Positions 36,882-45,784 are shown, counted from the first letter of the stretch. The stretch: 64,000 bases of DNA from Gammaproteobacteria bacterium (GCA_018828125.1 JAHJWB010000005.1:42125-106124); one strand, 5' to 3'. A program made the numbers and translations. The notes: generated by a model not told the origin, from the letters alone.

Positions 36882-38350
36882 GGCGACTCCGTAGGGGTGC
36901 TATTGGGGGTATTGCCAGAGACAGCGGGAGGGGGAAAGCCCGTTGCCTTGGGCGTGCGGGGCGTTTGGGGCGCCATCCCCTGCGTCAGCCCATACCAGTT
37001 CACCTTGCGCGTCAGCACCATCACCGCGGCCAGCACCAGGAACAGCGCGATCGCTCCCACCACCAACGCCGTCTGCTCCAGTTGCAGCAACACATACAGC
37101 ATTCCGTACAGCAGGGCCACACCTGCGCCCAATGGCACGCCGCGCGCCAGGCTGCCCAGCATGTGGCTGGCGTAGTACCCCAGCAACAACACACAGGCGG
37201 TGGCTGCTGCCGCGTACGACGCACCGAACGACAGGTGCTCCGACAGGCTGACCAGCAACAAGAAGAAGCTGCACAGCGCGCTGCCCACGAGCAAATACTG
37301 CACGGGGTGCACGCGCAGCTTCTTCATCAGCTCAAACAGACCCACAGCCACAAACGTCAGGGCGATGAACAACACGCCGTACTTGGTGGCGCGGTCGCTG
37401 AGTGAATACGGGTTCACCGGGTCCACGAAAGCCACGCTGAAGCTGTCGGCGCAGTCGCGCGGCGTAGTGCCGCCAGCGTTGTATTCGGAGGAGCTGTCGT
37501 CGTAGCCACCCACGCAGATGCGGCTGCCATTGGCCACATCGGCCTGCGCCGTGGTGGCCAGCGAAGACAAACGCCACTGGGCAGAAAAACCGTCGTCCTT
37601 CACTGTGCGTTCGGACGGCAGAAACCGGCCTCCGAACGATGGGTGGGGCCAGCTGCTGGTCATCTGCACTTCGGTGTTTCCGCCCAGCGGCACGATGGAA
37701 ATGCGCTCGGTGCCCACCAGTTCCAGGTCCAGCCTAGCCGTCAGACCGTCGGTTTTGCCACGCACCGATTCGGGCAATGCGGCGTGCAGGCCGCGGCTGT
37801 AGGTGGGGTGAAATGTGCCGGGCTTGAGCGGCAAAGCCTGCTCGCCCAGAGTGAGCTGCGCCGTGCGAATGCCCCGGGCATCACCCACCGCCATCATCAC
37901 AATGGGGGCGCCGCAGTGCATGCGCGAGTTCTTCATGGTGCTCTGCGGCTGCAGGCTGGCCAGGGACCCCCATTGCGCCGTGACGTGCGCCTTGAGGTTG
38001 TAGGTGTTCACCTTGTGCAACCCGCGCGAGCGCTCTTCCATCGCGGCGCCAGAGGTCAGTTTGAGCTGCTCCGGCATGGCGGTCAGCAAGAATTCGCGCC
38101 GCTGCTCGACCATGCGGCGCTCCTCGCCTTTGCCGGTCTCCACCTCCCAGCTCTCCACGCAAGCGCTGTGAATCATCGGCCCCATCAAGGTCTGCGGTCC
38201 TGCCAGACTTTCGGCCACGCTTTGTGCCGTGATGCTGCGGTAGCGCTGCCGGTCGCGCACCACGTCTTCGATCATGCCGAGCCCGATGAGCAGCAGCACG
38301 GTGATGGCGGCCAGTGCGACCAGTTTGGTGAACAAGGGGTGTTTGAACAA
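36878..38350 (-). CDS. creD: CreD-family inner-membrane protein
   Basis: A 490-residue inner-membrane protein. An N-terminal helix (FTKLVALAAITVLLLIGLGM) precedes a large periplasmic domain and six to seven C-terminal helices beginning at KYGVLFIALTFVAVGLFELM. CreD responds to the CreBC system and is linked to envelope integrity and beta-lactam phenotypes. I chose TTG at 38350, giving MFKHPLFTKL, which parallels the start of E. coli CreD; a perfect GGAGG lies five bases before it, whereas a GTG four codons upstream sits inside that ribosome site. Its mRNA leader carries a hairpin and CreB-like tags. Confidence 0.93.
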   Translation of the reverse strand: MFKHPLFTKLVALAAITVLLLIGLGMIEDVVRDRQRYRSITAQSVAESLAGPQTLMGPMIHSACVESWEVETGKGEERRMVEQRREFLLTAMPEQLKLTSGAAMEERSRGLHKVNTYNLKAHVTAQWGSLASLQPQSTMKNSRMHCGAPIVMMAVGDARGIRTAQLTLGEQALPLKPGTFHPTYSRGLHAALPESVRGKTDGLTARLDLELVGTERISIVPLGGNTEVQMTSSWPHPSFGGRFLPSERTVKDDGFSAQWRLSSLATTAQADVANGSRICVGGYDDSSSEYNAGGTTPRDCADSFSVAFVDPVNPYSLSDRATKYGVLFIALTFVAVGLFELMKKLRVHPVQYLLVGSALCSFFLLLVSLSEHLSFGASYAAAATACVLLLGYYASHMLGSLARGVPLGAGVALLYGMLYVLLQLEQTALVVGAIALFLVLAAVMVLTRKVNWYGLTQGMAPQTPRTPKATGFPPPAVSGNTPNSTPTESP

Positions 38351-38355
38351 AAGAT

Positions 38356-38380
38356 CCTCCACAAGTGAATGTTGTGGAGG
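38356..38380 (-). promoter_or_regulatory. hairpin sequestering the creD Shine-Dalgarno
   Basis: Perfect 9-bp arms CCTCCACAA and TTGTGGAGG with a seven-base loop in the mRNA sense. The 3' arm contains the GGAGG that serves the TTG start, so folding would block ribosome access. If transcription began inside the 5' arm the hairpin could not form, so the start site must be known. Confidence 0.6.
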
Positions 38381-38397
38381 CAGTGTTTCGTCCGGGG

Positions 38398-38433
38398 GTG
38401 AGGGCGCTATGAAGTTTGTGAGGCCAGTGTGAA
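38398..38433 (-). promoter_or_regulatory. two tandem CreB-tag-like repeats upstream of creD
   Basis: Minus-strand sequence TTCAC-N6-CTCAC, four bases, TTCAT-N6-CTCAC. The known cre/blr tag is TTCAC-N6-TTCAC, so the copies differ from it at one and two positions respectively. They are about two helical turns apart and 48-84 bp from the creD start. They fit binding by the CreB encoded at 43414-44103. Confidence 0.6.
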
Positions 38434-38598
38434 GCCCAAGCGTTCACCAGCAGCCAAGATGCAGATACGGGCTGACACAAATTGCCCATCATTCCTAACA
38501 AATTCGTTGTGACTTCGGCGCACAAGGCGTAGCGCCTGGCAAGGGTTCAACCGTAGGATTTGTGAAAAATTCCACCAGCCCGGTGAGAGAGGGAAACC

Positions 38599-41361
38599 AT
38601 GAAATCCACGATGTACCCCCACGCGATGTGGGGCGTGTGTGTTGCCGTTGCGCTCACTGTCGCCGCTTGCGGCGGCGGCTCTGGCGAAGGCCAGGACACA
38701 CAGAACGCTTCTGTAGCCGCCACTATCCGGTCCACAGAGCTGTCCACCAAGGCCGCATCCGACCAGCCCGGTGTGGTGGTCAAGCCGGTGTCTGCCACAT
38801 CGTCGGCAGTAGAGAATCCGGGCATGTCCGCCGCGGCGGCGATTGATGGCAATCCGAACTCCCGCTGGGGCAGCAAGTTCGTGGACGACGCCTGGATCCA
38901 GTTCGACTTTGGCGCGCGCACCGACATCGGTGTCATGAAGCTGCTGTGGGAGCGCTCGTATGGCAAGGAATACGCGCTGCAGGTGTCTGACGACGGCCAG
39001 AACTGGGCGCAACTGCGCTATGTGATGGACGGCAAGGGCGGCACCGAAGAGTTCTTAAACCTGGGCGTGAGCGCGCGCTTCATCCGCTTGCAGGGCGTGG
39101 CCCGCAATTCGCAATATGGCTATTCGCTGTTCGAGGTGGAGTTCAAAACGCCGGGCAGTGACAACACGCAGGGGTCGCAGGCGATATCGCCCCTGCGCTT
39201 CCCCGCCGATGGCCAAGGGCTGACGCCGCTGCCTGCCGCGCCTGAGCCGCTGGAACAGGTGCAGTTCACGCTGGCCGACGGCACGCTGGTGACCCGGTTT
39301 GGAGCACGTGCCCTCGGCCGCCATGGCCGTGAACGTGGCGAAGAATGGAACGAGATTGGCTACGGCCCCAACGACACAGTGGACGCCGCAGGCCAGCCGG
39401 TAGACAAGGGCCCGGGCGCGCACCTGACCTTTGTCGCGCAGTATTTCAAGAACCGCACCTGGGGCATGGAGATCATCGACAACAGCCGCGTGGCGGGCGT
39501 GACCAAGCCCACGCTGGTGGTCAACCGCTACACCACTGTCGACTTTCTGCCCGGTGACACTGCATTCTTTCGCGCGTTCGACCGCCCCGGCGTGACCGGC
39601 TACGGCTGGATGAATCCCGGCGAGCTGGTAGACCGCAGTGTCAAGGTCTGCGCGCCCACGCCGTACCCTGCCAACGGCCGCTTGGCCAGCGCCGACGGCA
39701 TCAATGGCGCCTGCACGCTGCGCGTGAAGGACTACCCTGGCCATGGTGGCCTGGGGGCTGATGGCTTGCCCAACGGCACCCATGTGCCTTCTCGGCCGCT
39801 GGTAGCGGGCGACGTGATCGAGGTGTCTCCTGCCATGTTCACCACGCGCGAGGCCATGGCGGCAAAGGGTGACGGTGGCGGCATCCGCTATTACTCGGCC
39901 GAATGGCTGTACGTGGTGGGCAGCGGGCTTACGCCCTGGTATGGCGTGCAGCCGCGGCTGAACGCTGCGCCGCTGCCGGTGATCACACTGTCGGGCGGGT
40001 CGGGGTCCGTGTCATACAACTACTCGGACAATGGCAGCTCCATGTTCCAGCAGCCGTTCAGCAATATCGGCATGCAGAACATGCAGCGGTTTGTCGAAGG
40101 GCGCCGTCTCATCCATACCAATTTCACCACGGGCGCCCACAGCGAGCCCGGCAACGACCCGTACACCGCCGCCGCCAAACTGCAGGGCACACATTTCAAC
40201 CAGTCCATGTGCGTGGCCTGCCACGTCAACAACGGCCGTAGCCCCGCCCCCTCACGACTGAACCAGCGCCTGGACACCATGTCCCTGCACGCCGCCAGCC
40301 TGAGTGCCGCGGGGCAGCAGCAGCCCCACCCGCGTTACGGCAATGTGGTGCAGATGAACTCCATCGCGGCCACCGGCCATGTGCAGGACTGGGGCAACAG
40401 CGTGCGTGTGGCGCGCTTTGAAACGCGCGACGTGCGCCTGGCCGACGGCACCGTGATCGAACTGCGCAAGCCCGTGCTGGACTTTGACGGTGCGGTGCCC
40501 GCAGCGCACTCGCTGCGCGCGGCACCGCCCATGATCGGCATGGGCTTGCTGGAGGCCGTGCCGGAGGCCGACATCCTGGCCCTGGCACGCAGCACGCCCG
40601 ATGTGGACGGCGTCAAAGGGCAGCCCAACTATGCGTACGACCCCGAAAGCGGCGCGGTGCGCCTAGGCCGTTTTGGCTGGAAGGCTGCCAAGGCCACGCT
40701 GCGCCAGCAGACCGCCACCGCGCTGCTGCAGGACATGGCGGTGACTTCGCCCGTGTACCCGTCGCGCAGCTGCCACTACGGTCCAGCGGCATGCAGCACG
40801 GGCCCGCGTGTGGCGGGTATCACTGAGTCAGATCTCTCCTCGTTGTCCAACTACCTGGCCTTGGTGGCCGTGCCCGCGCAGCGCAGCCTGCCCAGCGGTT
40901 TCCCCAAGGGTGTTGCGCCGCTGGACGAGCACCGTGTGGACGCCTCACAGGTCGCGCTGGGCGCTCGCTTGTTTGACGGCATGCGCTGCACCGCCTGCCA
41001 CGCCGCGCAGATGAAGACCGGCAGTGGCCATCTGTTTGCCGAATTGCGCAACCAGACCATCCGCCCCTACACCGACCTGCTGCTGCACGACATGGGCCCC
41101 GGCCTTGCCGACAACTTCGCCGAAGGCCAGGCCCGTGGCGCGCTGTGGCGCACCGCGCCGCTGTGGGGCATTGGCTACACCGACAAGGTGATGGGACGAG
41201 GGCGCGGCGCCGATGTCGGCTACCTGCACGATGGCCGTGCACGAACGCTGACCGAAGCCATCCTGTGGCACGGGGGTGAAGCCAACGCGGCGCGCCAGCG
41301 GTTCGAAGGCCTGCCCCGCACGGACCGCGAGGCACTTCTGGCATTTCTGCGGTCGCTCTGA
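38599..41361 (+). CDS. lipoprotein di-heme oxidoreductase (DHOR type) with discoidin domain
   Basis: A 920-residue probable lipoprotein (lipobox VAAC). After a linker, residues about 65-190 form a discoidin/F5-8C-like domain (SRWGSKFVDDAWIQFDFGAR...SRWG pattern). The remainder matches the di-heme oxidoreductase family, with two c-type heme sites, CVACH (near 540) and CTACH (near 800). The envelope location and heme sites suggest a thiosulfate- or peroxidase-like redox role, unproven. The discoidin domain might bind a glycan. It lies on the strand opposite to the cre genes. GAGAGGG precedes the start. Confidence 0.85.
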   Translation: MKSTMYPHAMWGVCVAVALTVAACGGGSGEGQDTQNASVAATIRSTELSTKAASDQPGVVVKPVSATSSAVENPGMSAAAAIDGNPNSRWGSKFVDDAWIQFDFGARTDIGVMKLLWERSYGKEYALQVSDDGQNWAQLRYVMDGKGGTEEFLNLGVSARFIRLQGVARNSQYGYSLFEVEFKTPGSDNTQGSQAISPLRFPADGQGLTPLPAAPEPLEQVQFTLADGTLVTRFGARALGRHGRERGEEWNEIGYGPNDTVDAAGQPVDKGPGAHLTFVAQYFKNRTWGMEIIDNSRVAGVTKPTLVVNRYTTVDFLPGDTAFFRAFDRPGVTGYGWMNPGELVDRSVKVCAPTPYPANGRLASADGINGACTLRVKDYPGHGGLGADGLPNGTHVPSRPLVAGDVIEVSPAMFTTREAMAAKGDGGGIRYYSAEWLYVVGSGLTPWYGVQPRLNAAPLPVITLSGGSGSVSYNYSDNGSSMFQQPFSNIGMQNMQRFVEGRRLIHTNFTTGAHSEPGNDPYTAAAKLQGTHFNQSMCVACHVNNGRSPAPSRLNQRLDTMSLHAASLSAAGQQQPHPRYGNVVQMNSIAATGHVQDWGNSVRVARFETRDVRLADGTVIELRKPVLDFDGAVPAAHSLRAAPPMIGMGLLEAVPEADILALARSTPDVDGVKGQPNYAYDPESGAVRLGRFGWKAAKATLRQQTATALLQDMAVTSPVYPSRSCHYGPAACSTGPRVAGITESDLSSLSNYLALVAVPAQRSLPSGFPKGVAPLDEHRVDASQVALGARLFDGMRCTACHAAQMKTGSGHLFAELRNQTIRPYTDLLLHDMGPGLADNFAEGQARGALWRTAPLWGIGYTDKVMGRGRGADVGYLHDGRARTLTEAILWHGGEANAARQRFEGLPRTDREALLAFLRSL

Positions 41362-41385
41362 CCATCGCTGCAAAGCGGTCTGCGG

Positions 41386-41404
41386 GATGACCTCTCAGGT
41401 CATC
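41386..41404 (+). terminator. weak hairpin after the di-heme oxidoreductase gene
   Basis: Perfect 8-bp stem gatgacct / aggtcatc with a three-base loop, 24 bp after the stop. No T-tract follows, so it may be a processing or Rho-associated structure. Confidence 0.35.
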
Positions 41405-41470
41405 GCCAGATGGGCGTGACAGGGCTACAAATCGGGCATGCACACTGTTTTGCCCCGAAGGTCGCTCGCC

Positions 41471-41842
41471 ATGCGTTTTATCGTTTCGGTGGTTTTGGTG
41501 TTGGTTGCCGTCATTCATGCGCTGCCGCTGCTCGGCGTGCTGGGCGCGGACCAGGTGGCACGGATGTATGGCATCTCCGTGGCCGACCCCAATGTGGAGC
41601 TGTTGCTCCGGCACCGGGCGGTGCTGTTCGGGCTTCTGGCTGCCTTCCTGGCGTGTGCGGCGGCCCGCCCGCCCTTGCACAGTGCGGCCCTGGCCGCAGG
41701 CTTGGTGAGCGTGGTGTCCTTCCTCGTGCTGTCGCACCCGGTGGGCACCCACAGCGCAGAGCTGGCAACCGTGGTTCGGGTGGACTGGGCCGCGCTGGCC
41801 TTGCTGCTGGTTGGGGCGGTCGCCCGTGCCGTCAAGCGCTAG
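41471..41842 (+). CDS. small four-helix membrane protein
   Basis: A 123-residue protein with four predicted membrane helices, starting MRFIVSVVLVLVAVIHALP. The conserved-looking RMYGISVADPNVELLLRHRAVLFG motif is seen in small inner-membrane proteins whose function is unknown and which are often misnamed after unrelated enzymes. I chose the second Met. Its stop is three bases from the convergent creC stop. It may be cotranscribed with the preceding di-heme gene. Confidence 0.72.
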   Translation: MRFIVSVVLVLVAVIHALPLLGVLGADQVARMYGISVADPNVELLLRHRAVLFGLLAAFLACAAARPPLHSAALAAGLVSVVSFLVLSHPVGTHSAELATVVRVDWAALALLLVGAVARAVKR

Positions 41843-41845
41843 GAG

Positions 41846-43330
41846 TCATGGGCCCGTCGCAAACTCCAGTGCCACCCGCAACCCCGGGTTTGTGTTGCGA
41901 ACCACCATCTGCCCTCCATGCAGCGCCATCACGCGCTTGACGATGGCCAGCCCCAGGCCCGAGCCGCTGCGTTCGCCACCCGGCCGCGCCGTGGTGAAGA
42001 AACGTTCGCCCAGGCGGGGCAACGCATAGCCCGGCACGCCAGGGCCACGGTCCTGTACGGTCACGGTAGCGCCATCCAGTTCCACCTGCACGGTGCTGCC
42101 CGCCGGGGCAAAGTCGATCGCGTTGTCGAGCAGGTTGGTCAGCGCCAGCGTCACCAGCTCTGCCTCCCACGGGCCACTGGTGCCCGAGCCCGCCAACGCA
42201 AGCGTGATGCCGCGCTGCGCCGCACGGCCGCACGTCTGGCCGATGGCGGCCTTGGCGCACGCTTGCAGGGCCACGGGCGCCTGACCTTCGGCGTGGTGGC
42301 GCTGCTCCAGTTTTGACAGTTCCAGAAGCCGGTCGATGATGCGCTGCAGGCGCTCGCTTTGCTCCACCACCTGGTTGGCAAACTGGGCGCGGTCCGGGGC
42401 GGGCAGGTCGTCCTGCAGCAGTTCACCTGCACCGCGTATTGCGGCCACCGGGCTTTTCAGTTCGTGTGTGAGGGCGCGTACATAGCCCTCGATGTAGTCG
42501 CGCCCCTCCAGCCGAGCGCGCATGCGGTCCATGGCGCGGGCCAGGTCGCCCAGTTCGCCGGGCACCTGGGGCACGGCCAAGGCGGCGGTGGGCGGTGCGT
42601 TCGGGTCGTGGTGCTCGCCATGCGCGGGGCCCTGCACGCTCAAGGCGTAGTCGCGCAAGCGGCGCACGTTCCACACCATCCACAGCGTCACCGCCACGCC
42701 CACCAGGGCCGACAACGCCAGCAGCAGCAGCCCGCCCATGAACACCTTTTGCTCGGCGCGGTCGATAAAACGCTGCACGGTGCGCGTGGGTTTGGCCACG
42801 GTCAGCACACCGGCAATCTTGCGTGTGTCGGCCTCTGGCACATAGATGGGCGCGGCCACATGCATCACGCCACTGGTGTCGTCGGTTTCCACATCGCGGG
42901 TGGAGCGCGCGCCGTACTCCCCGCGCAGCGTGCGCGCCACGTCGCGCCACTGCGAGTAGTCGGCGCCCACGGCCCGGTTTTCTGAATCAAACAACACGCG
43001 CCCCGTGGTGTCGGTCACATAGATGCGGTAGTCCAGTGACTGCTTGGAAAACCCCCAGATCGCCGCATCAATCGGCCGCGTGGCGTAGCTGCGCACATGC
43101 TGGGCAAACGCGCTGGTGCTGCTGCCGCTATCGGCCCCAGGCGCCAGCCGCCCGGCCGCAAGATCGTCGCTCGCCAGCTCGGCCAGGATATTGGCGGTGT
43201 CCACCATCATGTCTTCCATCACCTCGCGCACGCTGGGTTTGATCTCGGCCATGAACACGCGCAGCACAAAGAATGCGGCGATGCCGTTGATGAGGAAGAA
43301 GGCGAACAGCAGGCGGATGCCGAGGCGCAT
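41846..43330 (-). CDS. creC: CreC sensor histidine kinase
   Basis: A 494-residue membrane histidine kinase. It begins MRLGIRLLFAFFLINGIAAF, which closely parallels E. coli CreC, followed by the KPSVREVMEDMMVDTANILA block. A second helix (KVFMGGLLLLALSALVGVAVTL) and a HAMP region lead to the H-box YVRALTHELKSPVAAIRGAGE, with the phosphoacceptor in THELKSP. The C-terminal ATPase boxes include NLLDNAIDFAP, DRGPGVPGYA and GERSGSGLGLAIVKRV. I chose ATG 43330 over a TTG seven codons upstream. It works with CreB upstream on the same strand. Confidence 0.94.
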   Translation of the reverse strand: MRLGIRLLFAFFLINGIAAFFVLRVFMAEIKPSVREVMEDMMVDTANILAELASDDLAAGRLAPGADSGSSTSAFAQHVRSYATRPIDAAIWGFSKQSLDYRIYVTDTTGRVLFDSENRAVGADYSQWRDVARTLRGEYGARSTRDVETDDTSGVMHVAAPIYVPEADTRKIAGVLTVAKPTRTVQRFIDRAEQKVFMGGLLLLALSALVGVAVTLWMVWNVRRLRDYALSVQGPAHGEHHDPNAPPTAALAVPQVPGELGDLARAMDRMRARLEGRDYIEGYVRALTHELKSPVAAIRGAGELLQDDLPAPDRAQFANQVVEQSERLQRIIDRLLELSKLEQRHHAEGQAPVALQACAKAAIGQTCGRAAQRGITLALAGSGTSGPWEAELVTLALTNLLDNAIDFAPAGSTVQVELDGATVTVQDRGPGVPGYALPRLGERFFTTARPGGERSGSGLGLAIVKRVMALHGGQMVVRNTNPGLRVALEFATGP

Positions 43331-43343
43331 GGGCGGTGAAGTC

Positions 43344-43412
43344 TTAATCAAAAACCATAGCTGCCAGAGCTTTATGGATAAGCGCTAGAGGCCAATTTGG
43401 CTCAAATTTTGT
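43344..43412 (-). repeat. dispersed A-family repeat, copy 8 (between creB and creC)
   Basis: aatcaaaaaccatagct, gagcttt, aagcgctag, aggccaatttggct blocks. It fills the creB-creC spacer on the operon strand, immediately after the creB stop. Confidence 0.85.
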
Positions 43413-43413
43413 T

Positions 43414-44103
43414 TCAAACATCAAGGCAGTAGCCCATGCCGCGGTGCGTGCTGATGTACTCCCGCGCCGGGTCCACCTCGCGCAGCTTGGCGCGCAGGGT
43501 CTTGATGTGCGTGTCCACCGTGCGGTCGGTGCTCTCGCTGTCGTCGCCCCAGGCGGCGGCCAGCAGCGCGTCGCGCGAATGGATGCGGCCCGCGCCGCGC
43601 AGCAGGCACGACAGCAGGCGGTACTCGCGCCGGGTCAGCAGAAGGGCTTGGCCGCGCAGGCTGATGCGCTGGCCGGCCTCGTCGTCCTGGAAGAGGGGGG
43701 CTGCGATAGCCGGGGTCGACGATGCGCCGTTGCCTGCGCGGCGCAGCAGCGCCTTCACGCGCGCGGCCAGTTCGCGGGGGCTGAAGGGTTTGGTCAGGTA
43801 GTCGTCGGCACCCAGCTCCAGCCCCAGCACGCGGTCGATCTCTTCGCCGTGGGCGCTGAGCATCAGCACGGGCAGGCTTGCGGTGCGGGCGGCGTTGCGC
43901 ACATCGCGCAGCAGATCGAGGCCACTGCCATCGGGCAGACCCACGTCCAGCACCAGCAGGTCAAAACGGTGCGACGCCATCTGCTGGCGCGCGTCGTGCA
44001 CCAGCAGGCTGTGGGTCACCTGCAGCCCATCGCGCTCCAGCGCGTAAGCCACCGTGCGGGCAATGGCGGGGTCGTCTTCGAGCAGAAGCAACTTTGCAGT
44101 CAT
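43414..44103 (-). CDS. creB: CreB response regulator (OmpR family)
   Basis: A 229-residue two-domain regulator. The receiver has the acidic pocket LLLEDDPAI, the phosphoacceptor in LLVLDVGLPDGSG and Lys in YLTKPFSPREL. The winged-helix DNA-binding domain closes with EYISTHRGMGYCLDV. Assignment to CreB rests on the adjacent CreC and the CreD downstream. It probably binds the tags at 38398-38433. A G-family repeat lies upstream; I saw no tag there. Confidence 0.93.
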   Translation of the reverse strand: MTAKLLLLEDDPAIARTVAYALERDGLQVTHSLLVHDARQQMASHRFDLLVLDVGLPDGSGLDLLRDVRNAARTASLPVLMLSAHGEEIDRVLGLELGADDYLTKPFSPRELAARVKALLRRAGNGASSTPAIAAPLFQDDEAGQRISLRGQALLLTRREYRLLSCLLRGAGRIHSRDALLAAAWGDDSESTDRTVDTHIKTLRAKLREVDPAREYISTHRGMGYCLDV

Positions 44104-44147
44104 GCCTCAATCATCCCGTACTGCCCGACACCCGCGGCGTATAAAAC

Positions 44148-44268
44148 TGGCGCGGCCCAGGCCAGTGCCCCCGCGCAAGGGCCGCCCCGCCGCGCTGGGG
44201 GCGTCTCCCTCCCGCATTGCGCAGCAATGCGAGAGAGGGGGAAGGCGCGAAGCGACTCAGGGGGTCCT
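44148..44268 (-). repeat. dispersed G-family repeat, copy 5
   Basis: Minus-strand reading CCCCCTGAGTCGCTTCGCGCC, then TTCCCCCTCTCTCGCATTGC/GCAATGCG hairpin, GGGAGACGCC, GCACTGGCCTGG. It lies between the marC stop and creB start and may end the marC transcript. Confidence 0.7.
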
Positions 44269-44272
44269 TCAT

Positions 44273-44908
44273 TCAACGGGCTACCAGGATGGGGAAGAGC
44301 TTGCCCAGCCCATCGGCCATCACCTCCACCGCCAGCGCGGCCAGGATCAGGCCCATCAGCCGTGTCATCACGTTGATGCCGGTCTTGCCCAGCACCCGCG
44401 CAATGGGATCGGCCAGCGCAAAGCACACGGCGGTAGCAAGGGCGATGACCACGCCGTAGCCCACCAGCGCCAAGGTCTGCCAGATGCCTTGCGCGCGGTC
44501 GGCATAGATCACCACGGTGGACATGCTGGCCGGTCCGGTGAGCAGCGGAATGGTCAGCGGCACCACGGCAATGCTGCTGCCGGCGGCCGCCTTCTCGGCC
44601 CCTTCTTCGAACTCATTGGTGGTGGGCTTGGCCTCGGCGGGCTGGGCGTTGAGCATGTTCATCGCGCTGATGAGCAGCAGCATGCCGCCGCCCACCTGAA
44701 AGCTCTGCAGCGAGATATTGAAGAAGTCGAGGATCTGCAGGCCCAGCAGCGCACAGGCCGCAATCACGCAGAACACGCTGAAGCTGGCCACCTGGATGGT
44801 GCGGCGCCGCTGCGGGTACGAAAAGCCCTGCGTGTAGTGGATGAAGAAAGGGACGATGGCCAGCGGGTTGACGATGGCCAGCAAGGTAATGAGAGGTTTC
44901 AGGTCCAT
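44273..44908 (-). CDS. MarC-family membrane protein
   Basis: A 211-residue inner-membrane protein with six predicted helices. It opens KPLITLLAIVNPLAIVPFFI, the hallmark NP motif of MarC, and contains LTIPLLTGPASMSTVVIYAD, the second conserved NP-like/TGPA motif. The family transports or affects export of unknown substrates; the name comes from a gene near the mar locus and does not imply drug resistance. Its ATG overlaps the SDR stop, so the two are cotranscribed. Confidence 0.93.
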   Translation of the reverse strand: MDLKPLITLLAIVNPLAIVPFFIHYTQGFSYPQRRRTIQVASFSVFCVIAACALLGLQILDFFNISLQSFQVGGGMLLLISAMNMLNAQPAEAKPTTNEFEEGAEKAAAGSSIAVVPLTIPLLTGPASMSTVVIYADRAQGIWQTLALVGYGVVIALATAVCFALADPIARVLGKTGINVMTRLMGLILAALAVEVMADGLGKLFPILVAR

Positions 44909-45657
44909 CAGCGTCCTCCAGAGACTTCAAGCAGTGACATGGTCGTGTAGGGCGAGGCATCCGACATCAGCCACACGATGGCCTGCGCCACCTCTTCGGC
45001 GGTGCCGCCGCGCTGCATGGGCACCAGGTGCGACAGGTCGCGCACGCGGTCGGGCAGGCCGCCGCTGGCGTGGATATCGGTTTCAATCAGACCCGGGCGC
45101 ACGGCGTTCACGCGGATGCCTTCGGCCGCCACCTCGCGCGCCAGGCCGATGGTGAAGGTGTCGATGGCGCCCTTGGCGGCTGCGTAGTCCACATATTGGT
45201 GGGCCGACCCCAGCCGCGATGCGGCGCTGGAGACATTGACGATGGTGCCGCCCTGGCCGCCGTGTTTGGTGCTCATGCGGCGCACGGCCTCGCGGGCGCA
45301 GACGATGCTGCTGATCACGTTGACGTCGAACATGCGGCGCAGGCGCTCCACGCTCATCTCGTCCACGCGGGCGGGCACATCGACCACGCCAGCGTTGTTG
45401 ACCAGCGCGGTGATGCGGCCCAGTTGTGCATCGATGGTGGCGAACAGGGCCAGCACCTGGGCCTCGTCGGCCACGTCGGCCTGCACGGCCAGCGCAGTGC
45501 CCCCTGCGGCGCGGATCTGCTGCACCACGGTGTCGGCCGCGGTCTGGTTGCTGTGGTAGTTCACCACCACCGCCCAGCCCTGCTGCGCTGCCAGCAGGGC
45601 GGTGGCGGCACCAATGCCTCGGCTGGCGCCGGTGATTAGCGCAATCTTGTTGTCCAT
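44908..45657 (-). CDS. short-chain dehydrogenase/reductase
   Basis: A 249-residue classical SDR. The nucleotide motif is ALITGASRGIGAATALLA, the NNAG motif ALVNNAGVV, the catalytic Ser in NVSSAASRLG and the Tyr-x3-Lys in VDYAAAKGAI. The PGLIETD motif follows. The substrate is unknown. I chose ATG 45657 with AGGAG upstream; the longer frame is Arg-rich. Operon with marC. The dienelactone hydrolase diverges from it. Confidence 0.94.
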   Translation of the reverse strand: MDNKIALITGASRGIGAATALLAAQQGWAVVVNYHSNQTAADTVVQQIRAAGGTALAVQADVADEAQVLALFATIDAQLGRITALVNNAGVVDVPARVDEMSVERLRRMFDVNVISSIVCAREAVRRMSTKHGGQGGTIVNVSSAASRLGSAHQYVDYAAAKGAIDTFTIGLAREVAAEGIRVNAVRPGLIETDIHASGGLPDRVRDLSHLVPMQRGGTAEEVAQAIVWLMSDASPYTTMSLLEVSGGR

Positions 45658-45784
45658 GAAATGCGGTCTCCTGCAAGAATGGCGCATTGGAACAGGTTCT
45701 GGGTGCCGTGGGCAGCGGGTTAGCGGGAGTGGCCTGCGGCGCACACCGCCTTCGCCAGCGCATTTTTATCAAGGAGATTGCAGC

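Noticed and set aside
38351..38362. GTG at 38362 as the creD start
   Set aside because: It lies in the GGAGG region itself; the TTG at 38350 has better spacing and matches the CreD N-terminus.
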